From: Choanephora cucurbitarum | Taxonomy: Eukaryota; Mucoromycota; Mucoromycetes; Mucorales; Choanephoraceae | DNA length: 64,000 bases | NCBI GenBank assembly: GCA_025331435.1 | Contig: JAIWNI010000085.1 | Coordinates: 1-64,000 of the forward strand | Direction of reading: 5' to 3' | Shown here: positions 45,637 to 56,950 of the stretch, piece after piece | How positions within the stretch are numbered: position 1 is the stretch's first letter | Layout: each line of letters begins with the position of its first letter | Made by a program: the position numbers and the translations under genes | Notes under the pieces: generated by a model | What the model saw: the letters and a program-made list of their open reading frames with translations, nothing else | Database searches by the model: none | Told to the model about the DNA's origin: nothing

Positions 45637-46743
45637 TTAGACCTTAAGAGGGGCAGAGTTATCGATCTTTTCAGAAACATCAACCTTGCCAGATTCAACG
45701 GAATCGAGGTTTTGGCGAATTTCACCAGTTTCATCAATGTATTGTCGAGCCTCATCCAAAGCTTGGTCTCCATTATCCCATTCACCAGCCTCGGCCTTAC
45801 GAATAGCTTCACGCTTCTCCTTGTAGAAACTGAAAGCAAGATAACAGATGACGAACACCCAATAGAGACAGTAACTGATGATAGTACCATAAGTGGCAGT
45901 GTTGTTCCAACCGAGAATAGCATTAAAGATTTGCCAACCACCGTTAGTGTCAACATTGAGTTCTGGGTCTCCCCAAGAAACGTGCCAAATAGAGGTACTG
46001 ACTCTGTAGGAGATAACATCAGCAGCTTCACCACCAATCACTTGGTTCCAAGAGTTTTGTTCGAGGAAGCCAACACCCTTAGACATCAAACCAGCAGCGA
46101 CAAGGTAAAGAATGACAGTAGAGAAGACAAAGAACCAACGGAGGTGAATCAATTTACCACCACGATAGATAAGCAAGCCGACCAAACAACCACAGACAAT
46201 GCCCATGATGGCAGCAATAGGGATGGACTTTCCTGGAATACCCAAAGAGACACCACCGATGAAGACAACAGCCTCAAGTCCTTCTCTGAGAACTGTAATG
46301 AAAGGCAAGAAGAAAAAAGCATACTTTTGAAGCTTTTCCTTGAAGCTGGACTTTTCTCTGGAATCCTTTTGAATGGCCTTGGCCAACTTGACCTTCCATT
46401 TTTCTTGCATACGTTCAGTCTTAAGCATAGCGAGGCCCATGACAGTAATCATAACAGTAGCAACCAAAGAGAAGACACCTTCCCAGATATCCTCGGAGTT
46501 ACCCCAAAGATCATTGAGAACTGTATAGTAAACAGCAATGAAGGCAGCACCGATACATATACAGATGAACAGACCAACAATTGATCCAATCCAAACTTGA
46601 TTACGAAGACGCTTGTATACAGGAGATTCTGTATGGAACATCTTTCTCAAGAAAGACAACAAGACAGACACAATAATGGCTGCTTCCGTTGTTTCACGAA
46701 ACAAGATAAAGAAGATCGGTACGTTAAAGAGATCTTGAGACAT
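45637..46743 (-). CDS. FTR1: High-affinity iron permease FTR1
   Basis: Plasma-membrane permease that imports Fe(III) produced by its partner ferroxidase. Intronless, 368 aa. It starts MSQDLFNVPIFFILFRETTE, in which RETTE is the first RExxE iron-binding motif (residues 17-21). The second is in TVLREGLEAVVFIGGVSLG. Seven hydrophobic segments are visible, including WIGSIVGLFICICIGAAFIA, IPIAAIMGIVCGCLVGLLIY and GTIISYCLYWVFVICYLAFS. The tail is hydrophilic and acidic with Lys residues. Its start is 394 bp from the divergent FET3 start, so both share one promoter, which carries iron-GATA sites. Confidence 0.95.
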   Translation of the reverse strand: MSQDLFNVPIFFILFRETTEAAIIVSVLLSFLRKMFHTESPVYKRLRNQVWIGSIVGLFICICIGAAFIAVYYTVLNDLWGNSEDIWEGVFSLVATVMITVMGLAMLKTERMQEKWKVKLAKAIQKDSREKSSFKEKLQKYAFFFLPFITVLREGLEAVVFIGGVSLGIPGKSIPIAAIMGIVCGCLVGLLIYRGGKLIHLRWFFVFSTVILYLVAAGLMSKGVGFLEQNSWNQVIGGEAADVISYRVSTSIWHVSWGDPELNVDTNGGWQIFNAILGWNNTATYGTIISYCLYWVFVICYLAFSFYKEKREAIRKAEAGEWDNGDQALDEARQYIDETGEIRQNLDSVESGKVDVSEKIDNSAPLKV

Positions 46744-47137
46744 CTTTTTCGTAAGAAAGTTTCAATAATGAAAAGAAAGAAGATCAGATATCTAAAATGC
46801 GAAAATAAATCCTTTTTAAGAAGACTGACTTTGATCGGTTTCTCAATAGAATTGTCCTACTTGAACTGATGGGGAACTTTAGTTATCAGATCTTTACTTT
46901 AAAAAGTTGTACTTCTTTGTGTTACTCATTTCCGGGACCCAGTAAATCGACACCAGTCTTTTTTTATCTGATGGAGATGAGTTAAAAAAGAAACACTTAC
47001 CCGACTCCGAACAGCTCCATCAGATAAAATTTTTTCTCACTCAGGTCAAAATATGAATTGATTAAAAAATGTGTTTATAAAGATGTTGATCTATCATTTT
47101 TCCTTTTTCTTCTTTTACAACATATACTCTCGACAAA
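46744..47137. promoter_or_regulatory. Bidirectional FTR1-FET3 promoter with palindromic iron-GATA sites
   Basis: A perfect 15-nt inverted repeat, TTTTATCTGATGGAG at 46962-46976 and its complement at 47015-47029, flanks a 38-bp spacer. Each arm holds ATCAGATAA (46964-46972 minus, 47019-47027 plus). A third site, ATCTGATAA, is on the minus strand at 46883-46891, and a near match lies at 46783-46791. ATCWGATAA is the reported site for fungal iron-responsive GATA repressors (Fep1, SreA, Sfu1 type). The expected logic is repression of both genes in high iron. Confidence 0.72.
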
Positions 47138-49125
47138 ATGCGTCTTTTGGCTACTTGTCTTCTAGTTGCTGGTTCTACTGGACTTGCTCAAGCTGCTCGT
47201 GTGGTTTATGACTGGAACATTACCTACGCTACAGCTAACCCTGATGGTCTCTTTGAGCGTAAAGTAGTCGGTGTCAATGGTGCTTGGCCGTAAGTTGGGA
47301 AAAGCCTTTTGAATGTACATGCACTGGTAGCTAATGATCTTGTTCTTTGTTGTTAGATTGCCTCTTGTTGAAGCTAACCTTAATGACACTTTGGTGATTA
47401 ACGTTAATAACCAATTGGATACCTATACTGCTCTTCATACACACGGTATGTTCCAAAACAACACTCCTTGGATGGATGGTCCTGTTGGTGTAACTCAATG
47501 GTAATAGATGATCCTCTTTAATTGTATGAGAAAAATTACTAACAATAGCCTTTAGTGCTATTGCACCTGGTCTTAGCCTTACTTATGAATTCAATCTCAC
47601 TCAACATGGTTCTTTCTGGATCCACTCCCATTATATGGTAAGTGACCTTGGAACATTCCATTACCGTCAATTTACTTACACAAAACTTATAGGGTCAATA
47701 CATGGATGGTCTCCGTACTCCATTTGTTATCCACCATCCCAATGAAACCTACTCTTATGATCACGATGTTGTTGTTCCCCTTCAAGGTAATTAACATTTG
47801 GCTGACATAACACAACAGATTTTAATATCTTCTCTTCAAAAGATTGGTACCACGATCAAAGTCCTAACAATCTGGCCATCTTCTTAAGTGAAAACAACCC
47901 TACTGGTGCTGAACCTGTTCCTGAATCTGGTTTTATTGGTAACGGCAAAGACTTCAAGCTTGACTTTGTCCCTGGAAAGACTTATCGTCTCCGTCTTATC
48001 AACACATCTGGTTTCTCTATGTATTATTTCAGTATTGATGGTCATGATCTTGATATCATCGAAATTGATGGTATAGATGTTCAAAGAAAGACTGTCAAGA
48101 GCGTTTATCTTACTGCTGCTCAACGTGTATCCGTCCTTGTGACCGCTAAGAACTCTACTGACACTAACTACTACATGCATGCTGATATGAACACAGACAT
48201 GTTCGATATCCTTCCCGAAGATCTTGTTTATAACTTGACTGCCCCCATCTATTACAACAATGCTACTACCAACTTCTATGCCAATGAAGATGTTGGTATG
48301 GAAAGTGACTTTACCGATATTGATCTTGTTCCTGTTATTGCCGAAGCTGCCGCACCTTACGACCAGCAAGTCAACTTGACCTTCAACTTTGATGTTACCA
48401 CAGACGGTATTAACCGTGGTATGTTCAACGAAATTCCTTATCTCTCTCCCAAGGTTCCTTCTCTCCATACTCTTCTCTCTGAGGGTAACCACTCTTTAAG
48501 TGAGCAAGTCTATGGTCCTCAAACACAAGCTATCGTTCTCAAGCACTTGGACAATATCGAAATTGTTTTGAACAACCTTGATTCTGGTGCCCATCCTTTC
48601 CATTTGCACGGCCACGTCTTCCAAATGGTTGGTCGTGGTGAAGGTGTTTACAGTGGTAATGACAGTGTTGTTGAATGGCACTTGGATAACCCTGCTCGTC
48701 GTGATACTGTTCTTGTCCCTGCTGAAAGCTTCGTTTTGCTTCGTTTCAGAGCTGATAACCCTGGTGTTTGGTTCTTCCACTGTCACATTGAATGGCACTT
48801 GGAATCTGGTCTTGCTGCTGTCTTCGTAGAAGCACCTGATGTTGCTCAACAACGTTTGACTTTGCCTCAAGAGTTTAAAGACACCTGTACCAACGGTGGT
48901 TTTGCTGTCGAAGGTAATGCTGCCGCTAAGAAGGGTCTTGACCTTTCCGGTGCTCCCAATGGTATCTACTTGCTTTACGATGGTTTTACTGCCAGAGGTA
49001 AGGGTGCCATGGCTGGTTGTGTTCTCTCTGCTCTTCTCGGTATGATCGCTATCGTGACTTATTCTCGTGTCGATCCTCATAAGGAAGCCAAGGCTATTGC
49101 CGCCGCCAAGTCTGGCAACTTGTAA
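47138..49125 (+). CDS. FET3: FET3 multicopper ferroxidase
   Basis: Cell-surface multicopper oxidase that oxidises Fe(II) and hands Fe(III) to FTR1. Exons 47138-47289, 47357-47500, 47556-47637, 47693-47786 and 47843-49125 give 584 aa. A signal peptide ([18 protein letters not shown]) is followed by three cupredoxin domains. Copper ligands are seen in [34 protein letters not shown] and the type 1 site [16 protein letters not shown]. Many NxT/NxS sites suggest glycosylation. A single membrane anchor lies near the C-terminus ([20 protein letters not shown]), with a short Lys-rich cytosolic tail, as in Fet3 and unlike secreted laccases. Confidence 0.95.
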
Positions 49126-49788
49126 ATGTTTTAAAATTATTTCCCCTCTCTCTTAATTATCTATCATTTATCTCTTTATTTAGAATGTCTCATACTATGA
49201 CAACCAAGTGATGTTTCATATATTATAATTTTCCCTACCTCTATATGTTGCATCTTAATAATTACTTGTCTGTATCACTATTTCATGTTACCTAAAAGTG
49301 AATAAAATTGTAAAAACACAAAAAGACAATGGTCACCTCACTGCCTCGTTTGTCAGAGACATTCTAATGGCTAAAGCTTAGTATTCTTTTTTATTTGTTT
49401 GTGGCTGCAAAGGACCCTTATTTTGGTCTTTGTTTTTCTCATCAGGTAATGTGTTTGATTCTCACAAGTCATACCTATCTACTGGTTTATTTCTAAATAA
49501 ACAATCAGGGTTGTCTCAGCGTATTACATAACATGTGCTTAATAGCCAATCAAATGCAGTCAGGGTCTGGTTAATAGGCTTTTTCGAACTCATACTGTTT
49601 GGAAGGGTTCATCCAGGGTTAAATTAGAAAAAAAAACTTTTTCCTGTGTTTCCCCGAAGCTAATTCATTGGCTTTTTTAAGACGACGATGGCTGCACCCC
49701 CTCTATTTTTGTCCGCTTTTAAGAACAAGAAAAAAAGAGGACTCTCTCTTTCACTCTCTCTTTTCCTTTTCTTTTTCCTCACTCAATC
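49126..49788. other. Intergenic; pyrimidine-rich hexokinase upstream region
   Basis: Contains the FET3 3' flank and, directly before 49789, a CT-rich tract (about 49735-49785). No exon is visible. Confidence 0.5.
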
Positions 49789-51294
49789 ATGACTACAGAT
49801 AGCTTATTTCAATTACTCCAAAATGAATTCACACTCTCTAAAGAACAGCTAGAGCCTATCATTAAAGGGTTCAACTTAGAATGCAAAAAAGGTTTAAAAA
49901 CTCCTTCAAAAGGTTTAGCAACTATGATTCCTTCTTATGTCACAAGAATGCCCACTGGCAGAGAAACCGGCACTTTTTTGTCTTTGGATTTGGGCGGTAC
50001 TAATCTTCGTGTTGCTGCTGTCGAGTTGAAAGGAAACGGAAAGTCTGTTGTTCATGAACTAAAGCGCTGTCCTTCCATTGAGCTAAAGACAGGCGAGGGT
50101 GCTGTGTTTTTTGATTGGATCGCAGATGCTATTCAAGAGCTGATTACTATTGAAGCCGCCCACCTCTTTGGCCAAAGCCAAGTCTTGAACGATGAACCGC
50201 TTGCTTTAGGTGTCTGCTGGAGTTTTCCTGTAGAGTAGGTTTTCTAATGATTGTCTAAATTGACACAAAGAAATTCATGATTTGTCTTTCTAGCCAAACA
50301 GCTGTTGATCGAGGAACAATACTTAGAATGGGCAAAGGGTTTATTCTTAAGAATACTGAAGGACGAGACCTTGCAGACATGTTTCACGAATCATTTAAGC
50401 GAAAAGTAAAGTAACAATAGCAAAAAGTTAAAAAAAAATAACTTTATGCACTTTATTTAACCCAATCTGTAGAACATGAAAGTGAAAGTGACTGCTATTT
50501 TAAATGATACAGTGGGTACTCTTGTTGCTCATGGATATACTAATCCTGCATGCCGCATTGGCCTTATCTTTGCTACTGGCGTGAATGCTGCTTATCCCGA
50601 AAAAGTACCTCAAATCACTAAACTCGACAAAAACGTCCGCGATAAATACTCAATAGATACTGAAATGCTTATTAATACTGAAATTGATATTTTTGGTACA
50701 GAAGCTTATCTTCCTCTCACCAAATATGATTTTGCTCTTGATCTCTCTCATAGTCAACCTAAATTTCAGCTGTATGAAAAGATGCTTTCAGGTGCGTATT
50801 TGGGAGAACTCACTCGCTTAATTGCAATGGATTTCATCAAATCGGGCGCTCTTTTTGGCGGCATTATCCCCGAAGGTTTTGATCAAACATGGAGCTTTCC
50901 TACTATGTACATGAGCTGTCTAGAGAGTGAAGAAGCAACCTATGAAAGTAGTCTTCAGATACTCAGTGATTTCAAATTCACTGCGATGCCCACCTTGAAC
51001 GACATTGCTATCTTGACTCGTATCTGTTGTGTTGTGTCTACTCGTGCAGCCTCTTTAGCTGCTGTTGCTATCATTTCATTAATTGATCAACAGAACCTCT
51101 TTGAAACTCTTCAAGATCAAATTGTTGTAGGCATTAATGGATCCACTTATGAGTTCTATCCAGGCATGAACCTGCGTGTTCGAAGAGCATTAGATGAATG
51201 GTATGGTAAAGAAAAAAGCAGTCGAATTACTCTGGAAGTTGCTTCTGAAGGTGGAAGTGTTGGTGGTGCCTTGATTGCCATGCTTTGCAAATAA
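49789..51294 (+). CDS. Hexokinase/glucokinase family sugar kinase, divergent
   Basis: ATP-dependent phosphorylation of hexoses. Exons 49789-50234, 50294-50405 and 50473-51294 give 459 aa, slightly shorter than typical fungal hexokinase (about 480-500). The phosphate-1 loop is FLSLDLGGTNLRVAAVEL. The sugar-binding segment reads CWSFPVDQTAVDRGTILRMG, where canonical enzymes have SFPC/SYP and LxWTKGF, so the Trp-Thr is replaced by Met-Gly. The catalytic Asp is present in AILNDTVGTLVAHGY, followed by IGLIFATGVNAAYPE. The C-terminal VGINGSTYEFYPG and SEGGSVGGALIAML are conserved. A sugar kinase with altered specificity or a regulatory role is possible. Confidence 0.85.
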
Positions 51295-51344
51295 GCAAAG
51301 ACTCACATCTTTTCCACTTTCCCCTTTTACTTCTCTTTCCTTAT

Positions 51345-51372
51345 GACTATATATATATATATATACATATGT
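51345..51372. repeat. TA dinucleotide microsatellite
   Basis: About ten TA units, slightly interrupted, in the 3' flank of the sugar-kinase gene. Confidence 0.8.
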
Positions 51373-51546
51373 ATATTTTTTTCTTTGCTTATTCCTATGT
51401 ACCATATATTAACCTATCTCGCCATTTTTTCCCTATCTTTCCCTCTCTTCTCTGTTATCTGTATCGTCAACACGGTTTTTTTTGTAACTGTTAAGTACTG
51501 ATAAAGAAACTTAAATAAAAAAGGGTGATACGTCAAGAAATGAGGT

Positions 51547-54256
51547 TTATTGCTTGGGATAGCGTGAACTGTTAAAAATCCCACCTAAGTTTCTTCGTCT
51601 GGGTGATGGGGTGGATGTGGTAGACCAATTTCCATTTGAATTTAAGCTAGCGGAAGATTGACTCGAGCAGCTGTCTAATTGATTTTCCCCAAAGCTTGTC
51701 TTTCGAGTAGGGACTGGATCCATTCGCCATACTCGAATGACACCTCGGAAGTCAGAAGTAACGATGATGTGTCCATCAGAAGATGCGACTTCTTCATCCA
51801 TTAGGCTTGAAGTCTGGCTGCTGCTACTCACTGTTGACATACGTCGAAGGTTTAAAGATGAAACTTCTTGCTTCGGTTTCATGAACAACTGCTTTGTCTT
51901 TGTAGGTGCAAACACAGATGTAGTTACAACATGTTCATGTGCCTCAAAAAATTCGGGCTGATTAAGTGTCTTGTCAGTTCTATGATCGTCCTTTCTCTTG
52001 AGCCACTTAGATAGGCCGCCCTTTTGTTGTTGCTGTTGTTGATATGTAGAAGCAGCGTCAAAGTGGTGGGATCCAAGCCCAAATGAGGCCTCATCAACAT
52101 GACCAAACGCAGATATTGCTTTGTTTCTAGCATCTTGTAGATGATGAGATGAGGATTCACCAGATAATTCAGTACGCCATATATACGTATGGCAATTATC
52201 TGATCCACTAATAATATATCGTCCATCGTCACTACAAGTCAAAGAATATTAGTATATAGTTTTCCTTGTGTTTACTCATAAAGCATAAATGCGTGTCTTA
52301 CCTAAAAGTTGCTTTGGTCTGTAGCATACTATTCTCGGAACCTTTGTATTTGAACATTAAGCTTTTATCTTTTATGTTGTAAAGACGTATTTTTGAATCA
52401 TTGCTTGTGACTAAAATTTTCTCTTCACCAGGAAGCATACCAGGCATTGTCTCAATGCCAGTGATTTTGAGGCCTTTTTTCGAGGATGTATTGCGACCAC
52501 TCGTTGAGATTGATATCTGAGTAATGTATTTCAAACTTTGGGTTTCATAAAAAAAGCAATGTCCATCACTTGTACCAATAATCACCGTCTTTCCATCTAA
52601 AGTAAAAGCTACGGCCGTAATACACTGGTTGCCAGGTACTTCATTCCAAAATGCCACGCGCTTTTCCGGAATACTCCAAATTCGAACCCTTCCATCCATA
52701 CATCCTGACACAAAGAACCGATCATCCTTTGTAAATTTAGTTGAATTTTTTCTTTCAGAAACAGAAGGATTATACTTATACAGTTGCTATTTTACCTTTG
52801 GATGAAATTCAACAGAAGTAACGAGATCAGGGTGTTCAAATACACATAAACAATTTTCTTGTGTTGGATGCCATAATCTAATAAGTCAAATCAATATGAA
52901 ACAAATTCAGAGAAGCGCTTTTTCTTTACGGCAAATACCTAACTGAATGATCCATAGAGCTTGATAACAAGAAATGATTCTAAAGGGATAAGATCAGTAA
53001 CTTGCTGAGGAACAAGAAAGGACTACCATACTTTTGACCAAGCTAATTCTAAAATATCAGCTGTATGGCCTGTGTATTCTATGGTTTCTGATTCATCGAT
53101 TATTTTGTTTGAGATGGAGTCGATGTTGTCTTCTGACGATTGCTTCTGAGGATTGATCAGCTTCCATATATGAATAATACAGTTCTGTCCTGCTGTAGCT
53201 AGATAGCGTCCATCTTTACTGAATCGCATTGCCCAAATTGCACCATAAGGATGATTTGGTCCAGGATCTGCAGTCAATTCAATCGAGCTCCGACGGTTGC
53301 TTGTTTCAAGCTGTGAAGTAGTAATAGTCTGTGCTAGTACCAATCGAGAAAATTCCTTTTGTCCTTTCTTTTGCTTTGTCTTGGTCTAGAAAACAACAAA
53401 AAGAAAAGGGGTTTAAAAAACAAAAGGAATTTCGCTCTATCGTTATCCATTTACCTTAATGTACTTTGTGTTTGATTGAGCATTACTTGTGCCTACACTA
53501 GGGCTTACAATGCTAGTTTGGGGTATAGCTATTTGATTGTCTTCGAAAGAAGTAATTGATGAAGAGCTTGCTTCTACTTCTTCCTCCTCACCTGTTGGTG
53601 GCAGCACTGATGGTGATTTTTCATCTTCATCGCTTTCATCTTCAGAATAAACTAGTGCTTCTGCATTTGTATTCTCTGTGCCATGTTGTTTTCTTTTAAT
53701 GCCTATTCTCTCAAAAAATCCTATTTTGTGTTTTCTACAAATATACAAGATAAACAAAAAGAAGTAGCATAAAGACAATCGCATCTACCTTGAAGCAGAG
53801 GATGGCTTTTCATGTATACTATTTGAATCGTTGTCATGCTCAAGATGTTTATTGATTTCGATCTCTTCTGCATGTTGTACAAATGAAGGCGTTGGGTCTA
53901 TTCTTTTTTTTTTTACGAGAAAAGAAAATTATGAGCCATAAACTCTAATTTGAGTGTGAATGATTGCTTCGCACCTTTTTTATACAATGTCCTCAATACA
54001 GTCTTGTTTTCTGATGTTACTGTGATATGCGACAGAAAAGAATAAGTTTATACGAATAACAATAATATCCATAATAATTTAAACATTACAGAGTATGCCT
54101 TCTGGTTGACTTGGCTAAGAGAACAAAGTAAGCAGCTTATTACAATCGTGTTGCTTATTTCGACTATTTTACTTTATATGTGCCTGGCTCTCGAATAGCA
54201 TAGCCTTCTCTTGCGTTTTGTACAAGAGTGTCTACAGCATCGGTTGAACTCATCAT
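51547..54256 (-). CDS. WD40 protein of the WDR44 type
   Basis: Multi-exon gene starting [20 protein letters not shown] at 54256, with several short 5' exons (for example one giving PSQPEGIL, 25 nt). An acidic Ser-rich region follows ([13 protein letters not shown]). The WD40 part begins [20 protein letters not shown] with IIHIW, then [89 protein letters not shown] and [15 protein letters not shown] long Gln/Ser-rich insert sits between the last two repeats, and the tail is basic (SPRRRNLGG). This order and the insert match WDR44/Dgr2-type proteins; human WDR44 binds Rab11 on recycling endosomes. A trafficking role here is inferred. Individual intron ends were not all fixed. Confidence 0.78.
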
Positions 54257-56950
54257 TCGAAAAAGAAAAAGTAAGAGTGAAAAAGGGGATAAAATAATAA
54301 TCGGAGTCAATTTTCTCCACGTTCTGCTTCACCACAGTTTTGTCAGACAGCTCTAAATTAAGCTATTTTCATTAGCATTTGTGTCCAAATCTATCAATTT
54401 AAATACACAACTTATAGTTTCGGTAGTGACGGAAACAAAAAAAAATATAAGTTCTTAAATGCACTGAAACCAGTGTCTACTTACAGCAAAAGGGAAATGA
54501 GTTCTTTTTGGGAGTAAGTCAATGAAGTGAAGCCAATGAACTTACTAATACATATTAAACCTTTGGATGTGTTGTCTCTACATTTTGAAGCATTGAGCTC
54601 ATCTAATTGAGATGCGTTCTTTTTCTTCGGCGAATGTCTCTCGTTTTTCATTTATGTTACAGACCTATGATAGAAAGTGACATGTAATGGTGAAATGCCA
54701 GATTTAGTGTATGTCTCTGCAGCGAAAAGAAATGGCTCGTCTCTTTGCTTTATTGTCATCGAATGTATCATAAAAAGCCTCTGATTTGAAACAAACCTTA
54801 GTCTTCAACTGAACTAAAAGAGTCAGCCACCACAGCATATGCACAGTACCAAGAATTACTCCAAGCTATCTATGCTGTGTTTTAGAGAGTACTAACAAGG
54901 GGGAACAATAACCGAAGTATTAGGGACTATTGGTAGAACAACAGACCCTTAGGAAAGCGGTGCTAATTACATAATCTCAGCAGACCTTATTTTTACTGAA
55001 GATCGAAGATTAAAATGCATAAACATTTTGTAGGCTCAAGCAATTCGAATGTCAAGGATACATGAAAATTAAACAGGATTTGTCTAAGCATAGCGCTGTA
55101 TATTTCTTGAGTTGCTTTCTTCTCCTATGCTATAGTAATCGCTCAATCTGAGAGTCTTTGGTTCAAGAGTATGTTCAATATAAGAGCGTAAATTCGAAGA
55201 ATATCAACACTCTCAAATAAAGTGACTACGGTACAGTGGTCTGTTGTTCTTAAGAGAAAATCTGCTGAAGATAAAGGGCATGACTTTATGAATATCTAGT
55301 GTCTGTAAAAATGTCCATTTTAAAGGAACTTTGTAAATCCTGTTGATCTCCTGACTTAGAGTTATAAGCATGTCTGAACAAGCAATTGATTCTCTAGCAA
55401 CATGTGGGTTTTCTGTCTAAATTTATCTTACATCTTTACCATATCGCACTTTTGTTATTATGATATGTAAACTTTCTAAATAAAGGAATGTTATATCAAT
55501 TATGTTCTAAAACATGTTTTTTGTTGAGTTTTTGCATCTCAACAAAGCTTTTTGATACCGCGCTGAACGATGCTGCGACTTTCAGGACTTAGAAAATCAA
55601 ACACATGTCAAATGCCACGCTCCATAAACTGAATATGTAGGAAACATATAAAGATGAAACAGTTTTTTGTTGTCATCGTTTGAATACAAGTTATCTGTTG
55701 ATATCAAATGTTGTTAGATCAAATAAATTAGTTGCTACTTTCATACGTTTATTGCACGAATGAAAAAGCAAGCAAATCTCAAGAAACTAGATTGCCTTTA
55801 AGGCTTCTTGATACAGAACGGTTTCTTTTAGTGTGTACTTACTTGGAGTCCAGCGAATTCTGTCAAGAAAACGCTTTTTATTCTTTTCTCACTATTTCGC
55901 CTATTTCTCAACATTTTTTGGCACATCAGCTAAACTTGATGCAGCTTTCAATCTCAATTCATCGTTATAGCAACACAGTTACTCCAAAGCATTGTACATT
56001 TCTGTTTGCTTAAATTAAATGCAATGCAAACACTTTTTTAGGAGAGAGAAATCGTTTGTATTTATAGTCCTCTATATATCTCAACGAGAAAAGAAAAGAA
56101 GTAGCGAAGCGGGAAAAACAAAACAAACAATAGGCAGGAGTTCTAAAGGAAGAGAACAAAAATGTAGTGCTTGATTATGCATTGAGCTGACACGATAGCT
56201 GGAACATGAGCTTGTAACTTCTGCAGAAAGAGCTTAATATGGACGAATCCACAACAACACTGCTTGTGAACTGTATCATGAATGCTTGAGAGCTGCTAAA
56301 GCTTCATTTCTCGTCAATTACTAGTAATGGAGTAAGAAGCAAAAGTTAGCAACGAACAGTGTTGATAGCAAAGCAAAGCTCGATAATGTTTCTTCGCTGC
56401 GTGCTTCTATTGCGAGTTTGACATCGACCCTCAATTTCCTCTCTTTTATTGCCTCTGGTTTCAATAAACTAAACATCTTTAGAAGAAACAGGCTGACAAT
56501 GGATTTATTTATTTAATTTTTTACCAAAAACAATAGGTTTTAATTTGGGACTTTTTTGTCATTTCTAACTGGCCTTTGAAAGAACAAAGTTGTATTCGTT
56601 AAGGCATCAACATCAGAAAGCTCTGAATTTTCTGCTATAATGCTTCAATTGAAAAGCCACGCACATTTCGCAAAGCCTCTTGCTTTCAAAGAACACTAAT
56701 GTAGCTCAATTGAAGCTTTTCAAATGCATCTCTATCGAAGAGAAAGGCTATATGAATATGGTTCATCTCGGCAATATGTGTAATCTATTTCCAAAAATGG
56801 TGTAAGTACTTTTCACCACTTGAGACCGACAATTTTTCGGCATTTGGCTTTGTTCGACAGATTTACAAATTCAAGCAAAAAAAAATTTTTTTTTCTTTCT
56901 TTTGTTGTTGTTTTTATTCTTCAACAGTTACAAATCTTTTTTTGAAAAGT
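54257..56950. other. Gene-free 2.7-kb divergent intergenic region
   Basis: Upstream of both the WDR44-like gene and the Fun30-like gene. It is AT-rich; the best frame (55732-56013) lacks domain features. A T-rich tract (about 56884-56940) directly precedes the Fun30-like start. Confidence 0.5.

Noticed and set aside
45712..46584. 290-codon open frame on the plus strand
   Set aside because: It is exactly antisense to FTR1, whose two RExxE motifs and membrane segments are unambiguous. The antisense protein is hydrophilic with no domain and follows from the codon bias of FTR1.
48496..49080. 194-codon minus-strand frame, with another at 47884-48492
   Set aside because: Both are antisense to the FET3 cupredoxin exons with intact copper ligands; no splice or domain support.
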